A stretch of 64,000 bases of DNA from CAWGYT01 sp963826795 (GCA_963826795.1 CAWGYT010000025.1:232311-296310); one strand, 5' to 3'; numbered from the stretch's first letter, positions 17,929-28,346 are shown. The notes: generated by a model from the letters alone, not told the origin. A program made the numbers and translations.

Positions 17929-19698
17929 TCAAGCTCCTGATTCCGGTCGAACAAACGCCTTCATTGTCGCACATGTATCCCCCGACTTGACAGGACGAAT
18001 CGTGTAGGCGCCGACCGCCGCCGGAATCACGAACGTCTCGGCGTACCGTACCACGAACGGATCGAATTCATTTTTTGGGCTTTCGACAATCGCCTTCTCT
18101 CCCTCCACCAGACAGAGCACATTCACGGTATCGCCCGTCTCGTGCGGCACGACATCGGTGAACCAGTGCCGGCGTGTCTCCAAAGGTTCGTCAGGGTGCA
18201 ATCCCGTGCGTTCCTCACGCCAATGATCTCCTATCGCAACGGTCGAGGTGCAATTTATCAGGTGTTTGCGGACCCACGAACTCGTGCGACTCCAATCGAT
18301 CACCTGCTGCCCGTGCTGCAAGTGAATCGGCCGGGGACGCCCGTCCAGACCCGTCCGGTTCCAGTCCCACAATTTAAACGTGAACAAGTACGGCGTCGCG
18401 CTGATCTCGAGCACGACGGATTCCGCTGCCTGGCAGTGAACTGTGCCGGCGGGGATCAAGACGTGGTCATGCTTCCTGGCGGGGAAGCGATTGACGTAGC
18501 GAGTCGCGTCAAACGGACAGATCCCAGCTTCAGCCGCGGCTAAGTCTTGGAGCATTGTGGCCGCGTCGACTTGTTCTTTCAAACCCAGAAAAACCGAGGC
18601 TCCGGGCTTTGCCTGCAGGAAGTAGTAACTTTCGTCCTGCGTGTAGGGCATGCCGAAATGCTGCTGGATGTAGTCGGCCGTGGGGTGAACCTGAAGACTC
18701 AGATTGCCACCGCCCATCGTGTCCAGGAAATCGAAGCGAATCGGAAACTCGGCGCCGAAGCGATCATACACGGCCGGGCCAAGCAGTTCGAGCGGCTGAA
18801 AGAAAACCAGGTCGATCGCCGGCAGCTCGAACGACTGATGGCCGAACTCCAATAACAAGCTATTTTCCTCCGGGACGCAGGTAAATCCCCAGCCGAAGTT
18901 CGGTTGCGCTGGGTCAAGGCCGAAATTCTGCTGCATCCAATGGCCTCCCCACGGCGCCGGATCGAAATAGGGAACCAGCGAGAAAGGCCGGCGGGCCGTC
19001 TGCCGCAACCCCTCCCGAATTGCTTCGCCCGACGCCAGTTTCGGCCGCTCGGGATCATGCGTATCCAATACGAAGTCCCATTGGTCCATCAGCGACTGCT
19101 TGAGCTTGTCCGCCGCTCGCCAGTCCACGAAGTAGCCGCGTTTGTACTGCTGCTGCCAAGACGCCTGACGGTTGTCCACGCCCAAGTTGGTGCTTTCGTT
19201 GCGGCGAAAGCGAAGCTGAGCCTCCCAGCGAGACAGGTCCGCGTAAACCAGGATCTGAGGGTCCGCCAAGAGAGAGGCCGCGACGCCGCATACGACGATC
19301 ACGCCGCGGTCGAGCTCCGTCAATTGCTCGCGAAAACTTGCTTTGGCAGCCGAATCGAGGAAGTCTTCCAGCACTAGCGTCGAAAGGCGCCCAAAAACGG
19401 GATCCTCCGTAAGAAACGGTCGGACGAGACGCTCTACCCCGGCGGGCGATTTGAAGGCGGAGCGAGTCGCGAGCCAAGCGTCCGGCTGAAGCACGTTTCC
19501 GAGCGACCGTTCGATCGCGCACTCGTCGATTCCCGGGTAGCATTCCAGGGCCACCACGACGCGTGCCGACGCCAACTGTTCGATCCGCCTGCGCAGTCGT
19601 TGGCCGATCGCCTCCCAACCCACCACGCAATCCGTCTCGTATCCCTGGATGCGGACCGTCGGGTAAAGATTGAAGCGCGAACCAGCCTCTATGTTCAT
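17929..19698 (-). CDS. manA: Class I mannose-6-phosphate isomerase with an extra N-terminal domain
   Basis: 589 residues. The C-terminal ~370 residues are a type I phosphomannose isomerase cupin: PYFDPAPWGGHWM opening, zinc ligands in NLSLQVHPTADYIQQHFG and QDESYYFLQAKPG, and the later IPAGTVHCQAAESVVLEISA. It interconverts mannose-6-P and fructose-6-P in the cytoplasm. The first ~225 residues are an additional domain that I do not recognise; parts (RGVIVVCGVAASLL, YADLSRWEAQLRFRRNES, WDFVLDTHDPERPKL) are reminiscent of a nucleoside-kinase-like fold but no intact P-loop is visible. Its ATG overlaps the ROK gene stop by 4 nt, so the two are translationally coupled: kinase then isomerase. Confidence 0.82.
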   Translation of the reverse strand: MNIEAGSRFNLYPTVRIQGYETDCVVGWEAIGQRLRRRIEQLASARVVVALECYPGIDECAIERSLGNVLQPDAWLATRSAFKSPAGVERLVRPFLTEDPVFGRLSTLVLEDFLDSAAKASFREQLTELDRGVIVVCGVAASLLADPQILVYADLSRWEAQLRFRRNESTNLGVDNRQASWQQQYKRGYFVDWRAADKLKQSLMDQWDFVLDTHDPERPKLASGEAIREGLRQTARRPFSLVPYFDPAPWGGHWMQQNFGLDPAQPNFGWGFTCVPEENSLLLEFGHQSFELPAIDLVFFQPLELLGPAVYDRFGAEFPIRFDFLDTMGGGNLSLQVHPTADYIQQHFGMPYTQDESYYFLQAKPGASVFLGLKEQVDAATMLQDLAAAEAGICPFDATRYVNRFPARKHDHVLIPAGTVHCQAAESVVLEISATPYLFTFKLWDWNRTGLDGRPRPIHLQHGQQVIDWSRTSSWVRKHLINCTSTVAIGDHWREERTGLHPDEPLETRRHWFTDVVPHETGDTVNVLCLVEGEKAIVESPKNEFDPFVVRYAETFVIPAAVGAYTIRPVKSGDTCATMKAFVRPESGA

Positions 19699-20651
19699 AG
19701 GTAGGAGAGCTCTCGCAAGAACGGCACCGACGCCCCCAGCAGCCCCGCATCTTCCGGGAACTCCGCTGCGACCACCTCCACGCGTCCCCCGGGAGTCCAG
19801 GCGTCGCGATCGACGCGTTGTTGGACCCAGGGAATCACCACTCCCGCGCGTCGCATGACCGCTCCGCCCAGAATCACACGTTGTGGATCGAACAGGTGAA
19901 TCAAGTTGACCACCAGATCCGACCAGAGATCGAGGCTGCGGTCCCGCAAGCGTTGTGACAAGTCATCGCCCTGCTCGGCCAGTCGAAACAGGATTTCATA
20001 ATTGATCACGTCCTGCCGCGCCAGCTGTGATTTGGCGAACGCAGGAGAATCGCGCACAATCTCCGTCAACGCCCAGGTCCCGGTTTCGGCTTCGACACTG
20101 CCCGACGCCGACTCCGGTCCGCGGCGGCCTCCCGAACTGACGACGGTGAAGCCGCCCAGGAGGCCGGCTTGATAGTGTCGTCCTCGCAAGGGCCGACCTT
20201 CGATGAGCACCGACGTGCCGACCCCGGTGCCCAGCGTCACCATGACCAGGTTGTCCACGCCTCGACCGGCGCCATACATCCATTCGCCCAAGAGGGCCAA
20301 GTGCGCGTCGTTCTCGATGTGCCCGGGCAGCTGAAGCGCGCGGTGTGCCCACGCGGGAAGATCGATCGTGCTTGCATCGTCGTACTTCGCCGTTGGCGCG
20401 GAGAGGACGCGGCCCTGTCGGCAATCGACGATACATGGCAATCCGATCCCCACTCCGGCGAAAACGTCGGGATCAAGACCGTCGGGAGCCGCTAACTTCG
20501 CGAGTCCCACGCCGATCTGCGGCAACGCGGCCGCCAGGCCCAAGGCTGGCTCCGTCGGCAGGGATGCTCTCGCCAAGAGTTGTCCGTCCGAGACAACGCC
20601 CAGCTTGATGCTCGAACCTCCTACGTCAACAGAAGCCACGTGCGTCTTCAT
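19695..20651 (-). CDS. ROK-family sugar kinase (mannokinase/glucokinase-like)
   Basis: 318 residues. N-terminal phosphate-binding motif VASVDVGGSSIKLGVVSDGQ, the ENDAHLALLGEWMYGAGRG segment with the catalytic Asp (ND), and the second ATP site MVTLGTGVGTSVLIEG are all present. The zinc-binding cluster CXCGXXGC of many ROK proteins is absent, which occurs in some glucokinases. It phosphorylates a hexose at C6. Mannose is the best guess because it is coupled by a 4-nt overlap to mannose-6-phosphate isomerase and lies upstream of an SSS transporter and a GH92 mannosidase. First gene of the run. Confidence 0.8.
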   Translation of the reverse strand: MKTHVASVDVGGSSIKLGVVSDGQLLARASLPTEPALGLAAALPQIGVGLAKLAAPDGLDPDVFAGVGIGLPCIVDCRQGRVLSAPTAKYDDASTIDLPAWAHRALQLPGHIENDAHLALLGEWMYGAGRGVDNLVMVTLGTGVGTSVLIEGRPLRGRHYQAGLLGGFTVVSSGGRRGPESASGSVEAETGTWALTEIVRDSPAFAKSQLARQDVINYEILFRLAEQGDDLSQRLRDRSLDLWSDLVVNLIHLFDPQRVILGGAVMRRAGVVIPWVQQRVDRDAWTPGGRVEVVAAEFPEDAGLLGASVPFLRELSYL

Positions 20652-20855
20652 ACGCCTCTGCGCTAACCCGGTTCGCCACTCGCCCGCAAACCCAGATCAT
20701 AACTCACCCGGGCGCCGAGTCCACCGGACGCCTCCGCGCCGATCCGATGCCCGCCGCTCGTCGGCGGGAGTTCCACGTTGGCTGCTACGCCGGGGCGGGC
20801 ATCTTGCATCGCTCGGCAACAATCGCGCCATACACGATTGCCCAGCGTCTGGATT

Positions 20856-23800
20856 CTAGAGTTCGGCCAACGCGGCATCCAGCGCCGACGGCGAGTAACC
20901 GCCACTTCGCAGGGCGAGAATCAGATCGGCCGATGTGAAGTCGCCGTCGCCGTCCCAGTCGCCTTCCTCGAAACTTGAATTGCCCGCAATTCCATCCTCG
21001 TACTCGCCCGCCTGAAAGACCAGCAGAAGATCAGCCGAGTCGAAGATGCCGTCGCGGTTGGCATCGCCTGGGACTGAGGCCTGCACGAGTCGCCGCTCCC
21101 CAAAGTTGTAGTCCACTCCCAGGTCGCCGTCGCGAAGCACGATTTGGGTAAAACGATCGTTACCCACAACGCCACCCAGCGACCCCAACGACTCGGCGCC
21201 GTCCGCATATCCGAACGGCTGAGTCTGCTCGAGTGTGTAGACACCTGCCGGAAGAAAGGCGAATTGATAGAAGCCCTGAGCATCGGTCCGCGTCGTATTT
21301 CGAACGGCTTGGCCCTGACTTGTGGTTCCGGTCAATGTGATGAGAACGTCGGAAATACCAGGTTCTCCGATGTCTCGCCGACCGTTCTCGTCCAGGTCCA
21401 GGTAGACGTAGCCGGCGGGATCCGCAAGCGGCGCGCTCACGGCGGTGATCCCAGTGCCCGCAGGACCCGTGAAGTCGGTTGATGGGTTCGTGGACGTGAG
21501 AAACAATCGCTTCGAGATTCTCGCTGGATCAATTCCCGCTTCGCCGAATAGATATCCTGACGCCGTCTGATTCACACCGATTGAGATTCCGGTCACACGG
21601 TCGTTCGTGACCACCCCTCCCGCGTTTCCGCGCGTATCGCGACCGTCGACAAAATTAACGGGTTGCGACTCGATCAATCGATATTGACCGGGAAACATTT
21701 TGACGAATTGATAGTTCCCATTCAGATCGGTCACCACCTGATAGGTCAGTTGCGGACTGTTCTCATTGACCAGAGTCACGACGACTCCCGCCAACCCCAG
21801 CTCGCCAGAATCCCGTCGGCCGTTGCCGTTGGCATCCACGTAGACCGACCCGGTCAGGCGTCCGCTCGGACTGAGCTCGCCAAAGTTATAACTTCCGCCG
21901 GTCGTCGTGTTGGTCAGATCGATCCCGCTGAACTGGTCGTTCGCAACCACGGCCGCGGCCGGAGTCCCGTTCTGCTCCAAGCCGTCCTGAAAGCCCGCGG
22001 GTTGGCTCTCCGAAATGGCATAGACAGCGGGTGGGACGTTCGCGAATTCGTATCGCCCATTGACATCGGTAAAGGCCGTGCGGCTCGGAACGGGATTGCC
22101 AAACACATCGTTTCCGATTCCGGTCAGCGTGATCTCGACGCCCGCAAGGCCGACTTCGCCCGAGTCGCGGAGCCCGTTGTTGTTGGCGTCAATGTAGACG
22201 AAACCCGAGGGCGTGACACCGGGGACTTCCGCGAAGTTGTTGTCGCTTGCGGCGCCCCCGATCGGAACGACAATCCCCGGAATCGAATCCGTCCCGATGC
22301 TGCCGGGCAGCAGAATCCCGGCACGCGAGTCTTGGCCGTCGGCGAAGCCCGCCGGCTGGACGGGCTCCGTCACCGTGTAGGTGCCCGCCATTAGAAGATC
22401 GAAGCGATACGTTCCATCGCTCAGCGTGGTCGTGGACCGCGAGACCGAATTGCCGTTGATATCGGTTCCGCTCAGACTGACAACAACTCCTCCAATGCCT
22501 TGATCCACTCCGTTCATGACGCCGTTATTGTTCACATCCGAAAACACGCGTCCCGTAATGGAAGCCGGCGGAACCTCGCCGAAATTATTTTCCCCGCGAA
22601 CTTGCCCCGAGGAGACGATCAGGTTGCCAATCACGTCGCTGCCATTGTCGGTGCCGGGCAACAGAACCACGTTGCCGCTTGTTTCGAATCCATCAACAAA
22701 GCTTCCTGGCTGGACGGCCTCGGTCACTTGATAGGTGCCGGGCCGCAAGTTTCCAAAGCTGTAGGCGCCGTTCACATCGGTCAGGGCGGGCAGCGAAACG
22801 CTCACGCCGAGATCGTTCGTTCCTTCCAGAAGAATCGGCACGCTGGCCAAAGGCGGCTCGGCGCCGCGCAGCCCGTTGTTGTTGGCATCGACGTAGACAA
22901 AACCCGCGATCGTCGCCGGCAGCAACTCCCCGAAATTATGGTTGCTGCTGGTCGTACTCGCGGTCCCAAGCGGAATCGACAGCGTTCCTAGCGAATCGTC
23001 ATATCGATTGGCATTGACCGCGCCGAAGACGGGACTTCCAAGCGTGTCTCGGCCATTCAGGTAGCCGCCGGGAGTCACCTCCGTCACGGTATACGAACCC
23101 GGCCGCAAGTTGCCGAAAGAATACGCGCCGGCACCGTTCGTCAGCTGCGTCACATCGACAGTGTTCCCAAGATGATCCGTGCCCTGGATCCGCACGCTGA
23201 CATTCGGAATTCCGGCCGAAGCCGCTTCATTGAAGACGCCATCGTTGTTCTGGTCGTGGTACGCGAAGCCGCTGATCGTGTGCGAGTTGACAGTGACGGA
23301 GGCGAGATCGTTATCCAAATAGGAATTCACTCCCCCAGCCCCTGTTCGTTCGCCCGTCGAACTGCCGGCCGAGCCCGTTGTCGAGCCCGTCGGATTGACG
23401 GTTGTCCCGGACGGCCCGGGAAGGCTGGTATAGGTGAGGTCCGCTCCGTTCCCGATGGTAAAGCCCGGCGCCACGCTGGTCACCACCGTTGCGTCGTAGC
23501 GAATCTCGATCGAGTCTCCCGGCGCGACTTGCAGCAAGGTCACATCCAGCGTCGTCGAACTGCTTGCGTCGACGAATCCGCTCGACAACGGGGATCCGTT
23601 CCGAAACACGCGCACATTCGTCAAACTCGTGAGCTCGGCCGGTAGACTATCCAGCACCCGCGCGTCGAAGGCCGAAGACCGAGTTGCTCCACTTGGATTA
23701 CTGTAAGTCAGCCGATAGGTCACAACCTGCCCGCCATCGACACCGCTATCAGCGGGCGCCAACGGGACCTTCGCCAGATTCGTGATCGACGGTTCGACCA

Positions 23801-26800
23801 CGGTGACACGTTGGATCGGAGACGGTGCGCCGACCTGTGAACCGGCAACTCGCACGATGAACGAATTGTCCAAGTCGGTCGTCGCCACGTTGCCGGCCGT
23901 GTTGGTCACAAGGGCATTGAATTCCAGCACGACGAACTCTCCATCCGCGTCGTCGTCAGCGTTGGTCAACGATCCGAGCGAAAACATCGGGTCCGTGCCG
24001 CTCACGAAAGGGCCACCTGAAATCGCGCCGCTGGGCAGGGGTTCGGACGGAACGATCGAACTGGACGAGCCGACGACCGAAAAGTTGCCAACCAAGGTCG
24101 ACGACGTCAGGCCCGCTCCGTTGCTGACCAGCGCCAGCGTGGCCGTCCCGTCATCCAAGAACTGAAGCCCGTCAGGCAACTGATCGTTCAACTGGAAGTT
24201 GGGAGCCGAACCCTCGGGGATTTGCGCCGCGAGTCGATACCGAACGATCTCGCCAATTGCAACGCCTGTGCCCGTCGTGGAGTTCTCCGAAGTCGCGACC
24301 AGGGTCTTGCTTGTTTGAATCGCGACCGTCACGGTGCTGACGCCCGTGTCGAGGTAGTCGTTGACTCCCCCGGCCCCCGTCCGCTCGCGTGAATTCGAAT
24401 TGTAGATCGAAAGGTCACTTGCGACCGGACCGGGCAGACTGGTCCAGGTTCCGGTGGCCGTATTCACCACGGATGACCCCGCCTGAATTCCCGGGGTCAC
24501 GGTTGCCTGGAACTGGAAGGTCGACGTCGCGCCGATCGGAAAGGCATTCCAGAACGCCGACAGCGTCGACCCCGACTCGCCAATCGTATCCGGTGCGGTT
24601 CCGCCCGTGTGCGTCCACGAGCTGGGAACGTAGTTCAGGTCGGGCGGAACCACATCGACCAACGACACATCATACGCCTCGGTATTGCTGCCGACGGCAT
24701 GCGAGACGGTGACGGTGTAAGTCACGGTGTCCAACGCGTCGATCGTCGGCGAGTTTGCGACTTTCGTGACGTCCAACACCGGCTCGATCACGGCCACGGT
24801 CGGGGCACCTACGGACGGAATGCTCCCGCCGGTCCATGTCAGCAGCGCGGAATTATTCAGGTTAGTTGCGGGCGTACCCTGGTTCCCGCCCACATTCAGA
24901 ACCACCGCGCGATAGCGAATCGTGATCGTTTCGGCCACCGCATTGTTCGAGTTCCCGTTGGTGACGTTGCCCAGGCCGAACGTGACGGTCCGCCCGCTAT
25001 TGGTGATCGTGGCATTCGACGGAGAATTTCCCGTACCTGTCGGGTTTTGAATCGTGAGGGCCGGTGACGCGGAGAAGCTCACGACATCCACGAACGCCAA
25101 GCCATTGTCCAGCGTATCGACGACCTGGGCATTCGGCATTGTCCCCTCGGGAACCCTCACAACCAAGTCGTACGTCACCAGCTCGCCAATCACGGCTTGA
25201 GCGTCATTGTTCGTCGCGTGATTGAAACTGGTGCCGACGCGTGTCTTGGTGACGACCGGCGTTGCGATCGTGACCTGAGCGGTATCTGTGAGATCGGTGG
25301 GATCCGTATGGTCGGGTCCCGCCTCCTCGCCCGCAAAGTTGAAGACCGTGGCGGTATTCAGCAGATTCGCGGTCTGACCCGGCGCGACGTTCGCCGCTAC
25401 CTGAAGATCAAACGTGATGATCGCGACGTTGTGGCCGTCACTCGGATCGGCTTGATCCAGAGATCCGCCGTCGATCGACTGCGGTGGCGATCCCGCCACG
25501 ATCGCGGGTGTGGCACCCGGGTCCGTCAGTTCGATTCCGCCCGCGGGATCGAACAGTCCGGTGCCCAACATGGAAAACGGAATCGCCAAGCCAGACCCGT
25601 CGAACACTTCCAAATTCAGCGCGGTCGCGTTGGTCGGGACCACCAACCCCGCGGGCAGCGAATCGCGTATGCGGACGTCAAATGCACCCGCCGAGCTGGT
25701 CCCGAAATTCTCGACAACGATCGCGAACTTCAACACGTCATCCGCATCCACGCGGCTGACGTTCGAATTGAGCGTCGACCCGAGATTCGTCGAATTGATG
25801 GTCCCCCCAGAAAAACTGCTGCCCGGCGTGTTCAGCGCAGGACCTTCGAATACGATGCCGCTCGGAGCAATCGCGCTCGAGAACACCGCATTCGGATTAC
25901 TTGACGAAACGACGCCTTTCCGGACCGCAAGCGCGGGTTCCGTCAGCGTGATCTGCGAAATCGATGCGTTCTCCAGCAAACCGGCATTCGTCGTCCCGTG
26001 CTCCGCCAGAACTTGATTCGTCAAGTACAAACCGTCCGCCATCGGTTGGTTGGAGATCGTCACCGAAATCAAGACATCCACCAGCACCATTGACTCGGGA
26101 GGAGGATCACTGTAGTTGCCAAAATTGAAGGTCACGCTATTGCCACTCGAGCTGACGGAAACAGTCGGGTGCTGGGTCGGAGGCGCCGCGAGCGGAACTC
26201 GCGAAAACGTGTGGTCGGGCCCGTACTTCGCCGAATCCGCGGCGGGGACGGAGGCGTCAATCGTCGTGCCAAAGACGGTGCTGATCACCGAGGCATCGTA
26301 GACGGGCAGTGGCAGAAAGTCCGTGAGGCGAAAATTTTCAATGTCTCCCGTGGGCAATGTATAGCGCAAGCGATAGGTCACGACGTCACCGGGTCGCACA
26401 CGCAGGCTGTTGTCGTACGACGGTCCGATGACCAGGCCGGTCGAAGTGTCCGTCGCGGGATTAATGCTTCCCAGCACTCCGTTGACGGCATAGGTCGTCT
26501 TGAGCAAGCTACCCGTGACGATTTCGATCGCGTCAGACGACGTATCGCTTTCCGTATCCAGGACATTCAGAATCGACCCGTTGGATCGGACGGTCCCGGT
26601 CACGGTGACCGCGTTGCTCAAGAGATCCCCCTGATCGACGTTGCTCTCACCCGACGGGTAAGTATCGGAGAACGACTGCTGAATCACTGTGCGGTAGGTC
26701 AGCGTTCCAACGGCCGGCCCCGCATCGGGCGCCGTCGCACGACCGCCTTGCAGAATTCCGTCCGCCGCCCCGAGGTCCTGCATTGCCCGCGAGACGTCGA

Positions 26801-28346
26801 ATACCAGGCGTGTGGTTCCGTCCGTGGCCGGATTCGTGTCGCCGCCAATCTCCGACAGGTCAATGAACAAGTTCGTCGCGCCGGCCGACAATGAGGGACT
26901 GAAGTTTCCGGCGATCGGGCCCGTCCGATCGGTCACGCTCAGCGTAAAGGGTCCGGGAAAAACCCCGGGCGAGGTCTCCTGCAGACGTTGCCCATCGGAG
27001 ACGATATCCTCGATCACCAAATCGCCGAACGTGAAGTAATCAGAAATCTGAAAGTTGAGCGTGTACTCGACCGTATCCCCCGGGGACGGGCCAGCGGCCC
27101 CTACATCCGTTAGAATCGTATGGGATTTCTGAATCGCGATTGACTTGTTGGTCAACGTATGATTATCGTCCGCGGGAGTCTGATCCACGATATTGATCGC
27201 CACGACCGAATCGCTCGGGTCCACCGGTGTCCACGACCCCGTCGCTCGGCTATCGTTTACCGTCGGAGCATCGTCGCCCGTCGTGTGTGAAATCACGCGG
27301 TTGCCGCTGGCATCGAATTCGGGCACGAAGTATTCGAACACCACGCTTGCGTCGTTCCCTCCCGGGCCGCCCGTGACGGACGGAAAGTGAACGATCAGGT
27401 CGTTATTCGGAGCCAGCGTAGCCACCCCAACCGTGGGCCGATCCTCCTCCGATCCACCCGCCGAGATCGAGACGATGTCTAAGAATGCCAGGTCGTCCGG
27501 CAGCAGGTCAATCAGTCGCAGGTCGTCGATCGTCTGGCCGTTGGCCACGTCGGCCGTCAACGTGTAGCGACGAGGAAAATTGGGACCGGTCGCCGTCTCG
27601 TTTTCGGGCCCGTCGTACTGCTTGGTGAGTCGAATGACAGTGGGAGTCGTCGTGGCCGTAACCACGGCACCCAGAATCGACGGATCGGTCGTGGGGTTAT
27701 CGAGCGGATCGAGACCGTAGCGGAATCCGCCGCGCGCGGCGACGCGCAAGGGCGACCCGAGGTCGGCTTCCGAGCTGAGGCTGGTGGAGATCGTCAGATT
27801 CGCCACGGGTTGCGTGTCCACATAACTTCCGAACGGCAATTCCAGCACGTACAGCACGTCGCCCTGCACGAATCCCGCGGGCGCCGTTCCCGTGAGCGGC
27901 GCGCCCGATAGCGTACGCGCCAAGGGATGCGTGTAGGTGCCACCGGGTCCGAGTGTCACCGCGATCGGCGTCAACGTGGCGCCCAAATAGGATGCCGTCA
28001 GTCCGCTGAGCCCGTCGAAGTCGGTGGGCTCCGCACCGCCCGGCGAGACGCCGTCCGCGCCGGTCGCGTCGATAAATAGATCGACATAGGGTCCATAACC
28101 CGTCGGCGATGGTCCGCTCGGCTGGTTGTCAAATGACACGTTAAATTGCAGCGATTCCCCGATCATCGATTGTGCGGATAGGCTCAATCCCGCGACGGGA
28201 ACAGCCGCCAGCGCGAGCCGCGGTTCCAGCGACTCGCCCGCCATTCGGGCCCGCCGCCTTCGCACTTCCCTGCCAGCACTGTGGGACTTGCGGCGATGAC
28301 AAACCGACATTCTTTCGACGAGCTGATTCTCAATCCAGTGTCGCAT
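20856..28346 (-). CDS. Giant surface protein: LEPR-XLL-type N-terminus, DUF11 repeats, SdrD-like B repeats, dockerin
   Basis: 2,496 residues. A basic N-terminus carries MAGESLEPRLALAA at about 35-48, the planctomycete LEPR-XLL sorting motif. About eight DUF11-type beta modules follow (phrases like GDTVEYTLNFQISDYFTFGD, ALDTVTYTVTVSHAVG, IGEIVRYRLAAQIPEGSAP). Between about 1690 and 2380 are six SdrD-B/Cna-B-like modules, each opening with a calcium-loop phrase such as GFVYVDANNNGLRGAE or GYVYLDLDENGRRD and containing GxYxFxxLxPGxYxVTE. The last ~75 residues are a dockerin-like pair of calcium loops (GDANRDGIFDSADLLLVF, GDWDGDGDFTSADLILAL). Probably a calcium-stiffened extracellular adhesin or surface fibre. 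The initiator could also be ATG 28310 or 28244. Confidence 0.85.
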   Translation of the reverse strand: MRHWIENQLVERMSVCHRRKSHSAGREVRRRRARMAGESLEPRLALAAVPVAGLSLSAQSMIGESLQFNVSFDNQPSGPSPTGYGPYVDLFIDATGADGVSPGGAEPTDFDGLSGLTASYLGATLTPIAVTLGPGGTYTHPLARTLSGAPLTGTAPAGFVQGDVLYVLELPFGSYVDTQPVANLTISTSLSSEADLGSPLRVAARGGFRYGLDPLDNPTTDPSILGAVVTATTTPTVIRLTKQYDGPENETATGPNFPRRYTLTADVANGQTIDDLRLIDLLPDDLAFLDIVSISAGGSEEDRPTVGVATLAPNNDLIVHFPSVTGGPGGNDASVVFEYFVPEFDASGNRVISHTTGDDAPTVNDSRATGSWTPVDPSDSVVAINIVDQTPADDNHTLTNKSIAIQKSHTILTDVGAAGPSPGDTVEYTLNFQISDYFTFGDLVIEDIVSDGQRLQETSPGVFPGPFTLSVTDRTGPIAGNFSPSLSAGATNLFIDLSEIGGDTNPATDGTTRLVFDVSRAMQDLGAADGILQGGRATAPDAGPAVGTLTYRTVIQQSFSDTYPSGESNVDQGDLLSNAVTVTGTVRSNGSILNVLDTESDTSSDAIEIVTGSLLKTTYAVNGVLGSINPATDTSTGLVIGPSYDNSLRVRPGDVVTYRLRYTLPTGDIENFRLTDFLPLPVYDASVISTVFGTTIDASVPAADSAKYGPDHTFSRVPLAAPPTQHPTVSVSSSGNSVTFNFGNYSDPPPESMVLVDVLISVTISNQPMADGLYLTNQVLAEHGTTNAGLLENASISQITLTEPALAVRKGVVSSSNPNAVFSSAIAPSGIVFEGPALNTPGSSFSGGTINSTNLGSTLNSNVSRVDADDVLKFAIVVENFGTSSAGAFDVRIRDSLPAGLVVPTNATALNLEVFDGSGLAIPFSMLGTGLFDPAGGIELTDPGATPAIVAGSPPQSIDGGSLDQADPSDGHNVAIITFDLQVAANVAPGQTANLLNTATVFNFAGEEAGPDHTDPTDLTDTAQVTIATPVVTKTRVGTSFNHATNNDAQAVIGELVTYDLVVRVPEGTMPNAQVVDTLDNGLAFVDVVSFSASPALTIQNPTGTGNSPSNATITNSGRTVTFGLGNVTNGNSNNAVAETITIRYRAVVLNVGGNQGTPATNLNNSALLTWTGGSIPSVGAPTVAVIEPVLDVTKVANSPTIDALDTVTYTVTVSHAVGSNTEAYDVSLVDVVPPDLNYVPSSWTHTGGTAPDTIGESGSTLSAFWNAFPIGATSTFQFQATVTPGIQAGSSVVNTATGTWTSLPGPVASDLSIYNSNSRERTGAGGVNDYLDTGVSTVTVAIQTSKTLVATSENSTTGTGVAIGEIVRYRLAAQIPEGSAPNFQLNDQLPDGLQFLDDGTATLALVSNGAGLTSSTLVGNFSVVGSSSSIVPSEPLPSGAISGGPFVSGTDPMFSLGSLTNADDDADGEFVVLEFNALVTNTAGNVATTDLDNSFIVRVAGSQVGAPSPIQRVTVVEPSITNLAKVPLAPADSGVDGGQVVTYRLTYSNPSGATRSSAFDARVLDSLPAELTSLTNVRVFRNGSPLSSGFVDASSSTTLDVTLLQVAPGDSIEIRYDATVVTSVAPGFTIGNGADLTYTSLPGPSGTTVNPTGSTTGSAGSSTGERTGAGGVNSYLDNDLASVTVNSHTISGFAYHDQNNDGVFNEAASAGIPNVSVRIQGTDHLGNTVDVTQLTNGAGAYSFGNLRPGSYTVTEVTPGGYLNGRDTLGSPVFGAVNANRYDDSLGTLSIPLGTASTTSSNHNFGELLPATIAGFVYVDANNNGLRGAEPPLASVPILLEGTNDLGVSVSLPALTDVNGAYSFGNLRPGTYQVTEAVQPGSFVDGFETSGNVVLLPGTDNGSDVIGNLIVSSGQVRGENNFGEVPPASITGRVFSDVNNNGVMNGVDQGIGGVVVSLSGTDINGNSVSRSTTTLSDGTYRFDLLMAGTYTVTEPVQPAGFADGQDSRAGILLPGSIGTDSIPGIVVPIGGAASDNNFAEVPGVTPSGFVYIDANNNGLRDSGEVGLAGVEITLTGIGNDVFGNPVPSRTAFTDVNGRYEFANVPPAVYAISESQPAGFQDGLEQNGTPAAAVVANDQFSGIDLTNTTTGGSYNFGELSPSGRLTGSVYVDANGNGRRDSGELGLAGVVVTLVNENSPQLTYQVVTDLNGNYQFVKMFPGQYRLIESQPVNFVDGRDTRGNAGGVVTNDRVTGISIGVNQTASGYLFGEAGIDPARISKRLFLTSTNPSTDFTGPAGTGITAVSAPLADPAGYVYLDLDENGRRDIGEPGISDVLITLTGTTSQGQAVRNTTRTDAQGFYQFAFLPAGVYTLEQTQPFGYADGAESLGSLGGVVGNDRFTQIVLRDGDLGVDYNFGERRLVQASVPGDANRDGIFDSADLLLVFQAGEYEDGIAGNSSFEEGDWDGDGDFTSADLILALRSGGYSPSALDAALAEL

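Noticed and set aside
20663..20905. Minus-strand frame ending GLGARVSYDLGLRASGEP
   Set aside because: Looks faintly like a protein tail, but it overlaps the end of the giant surface gene, has no start signal or family match, and lies in GC-rich DNA where long frames occur by chance.
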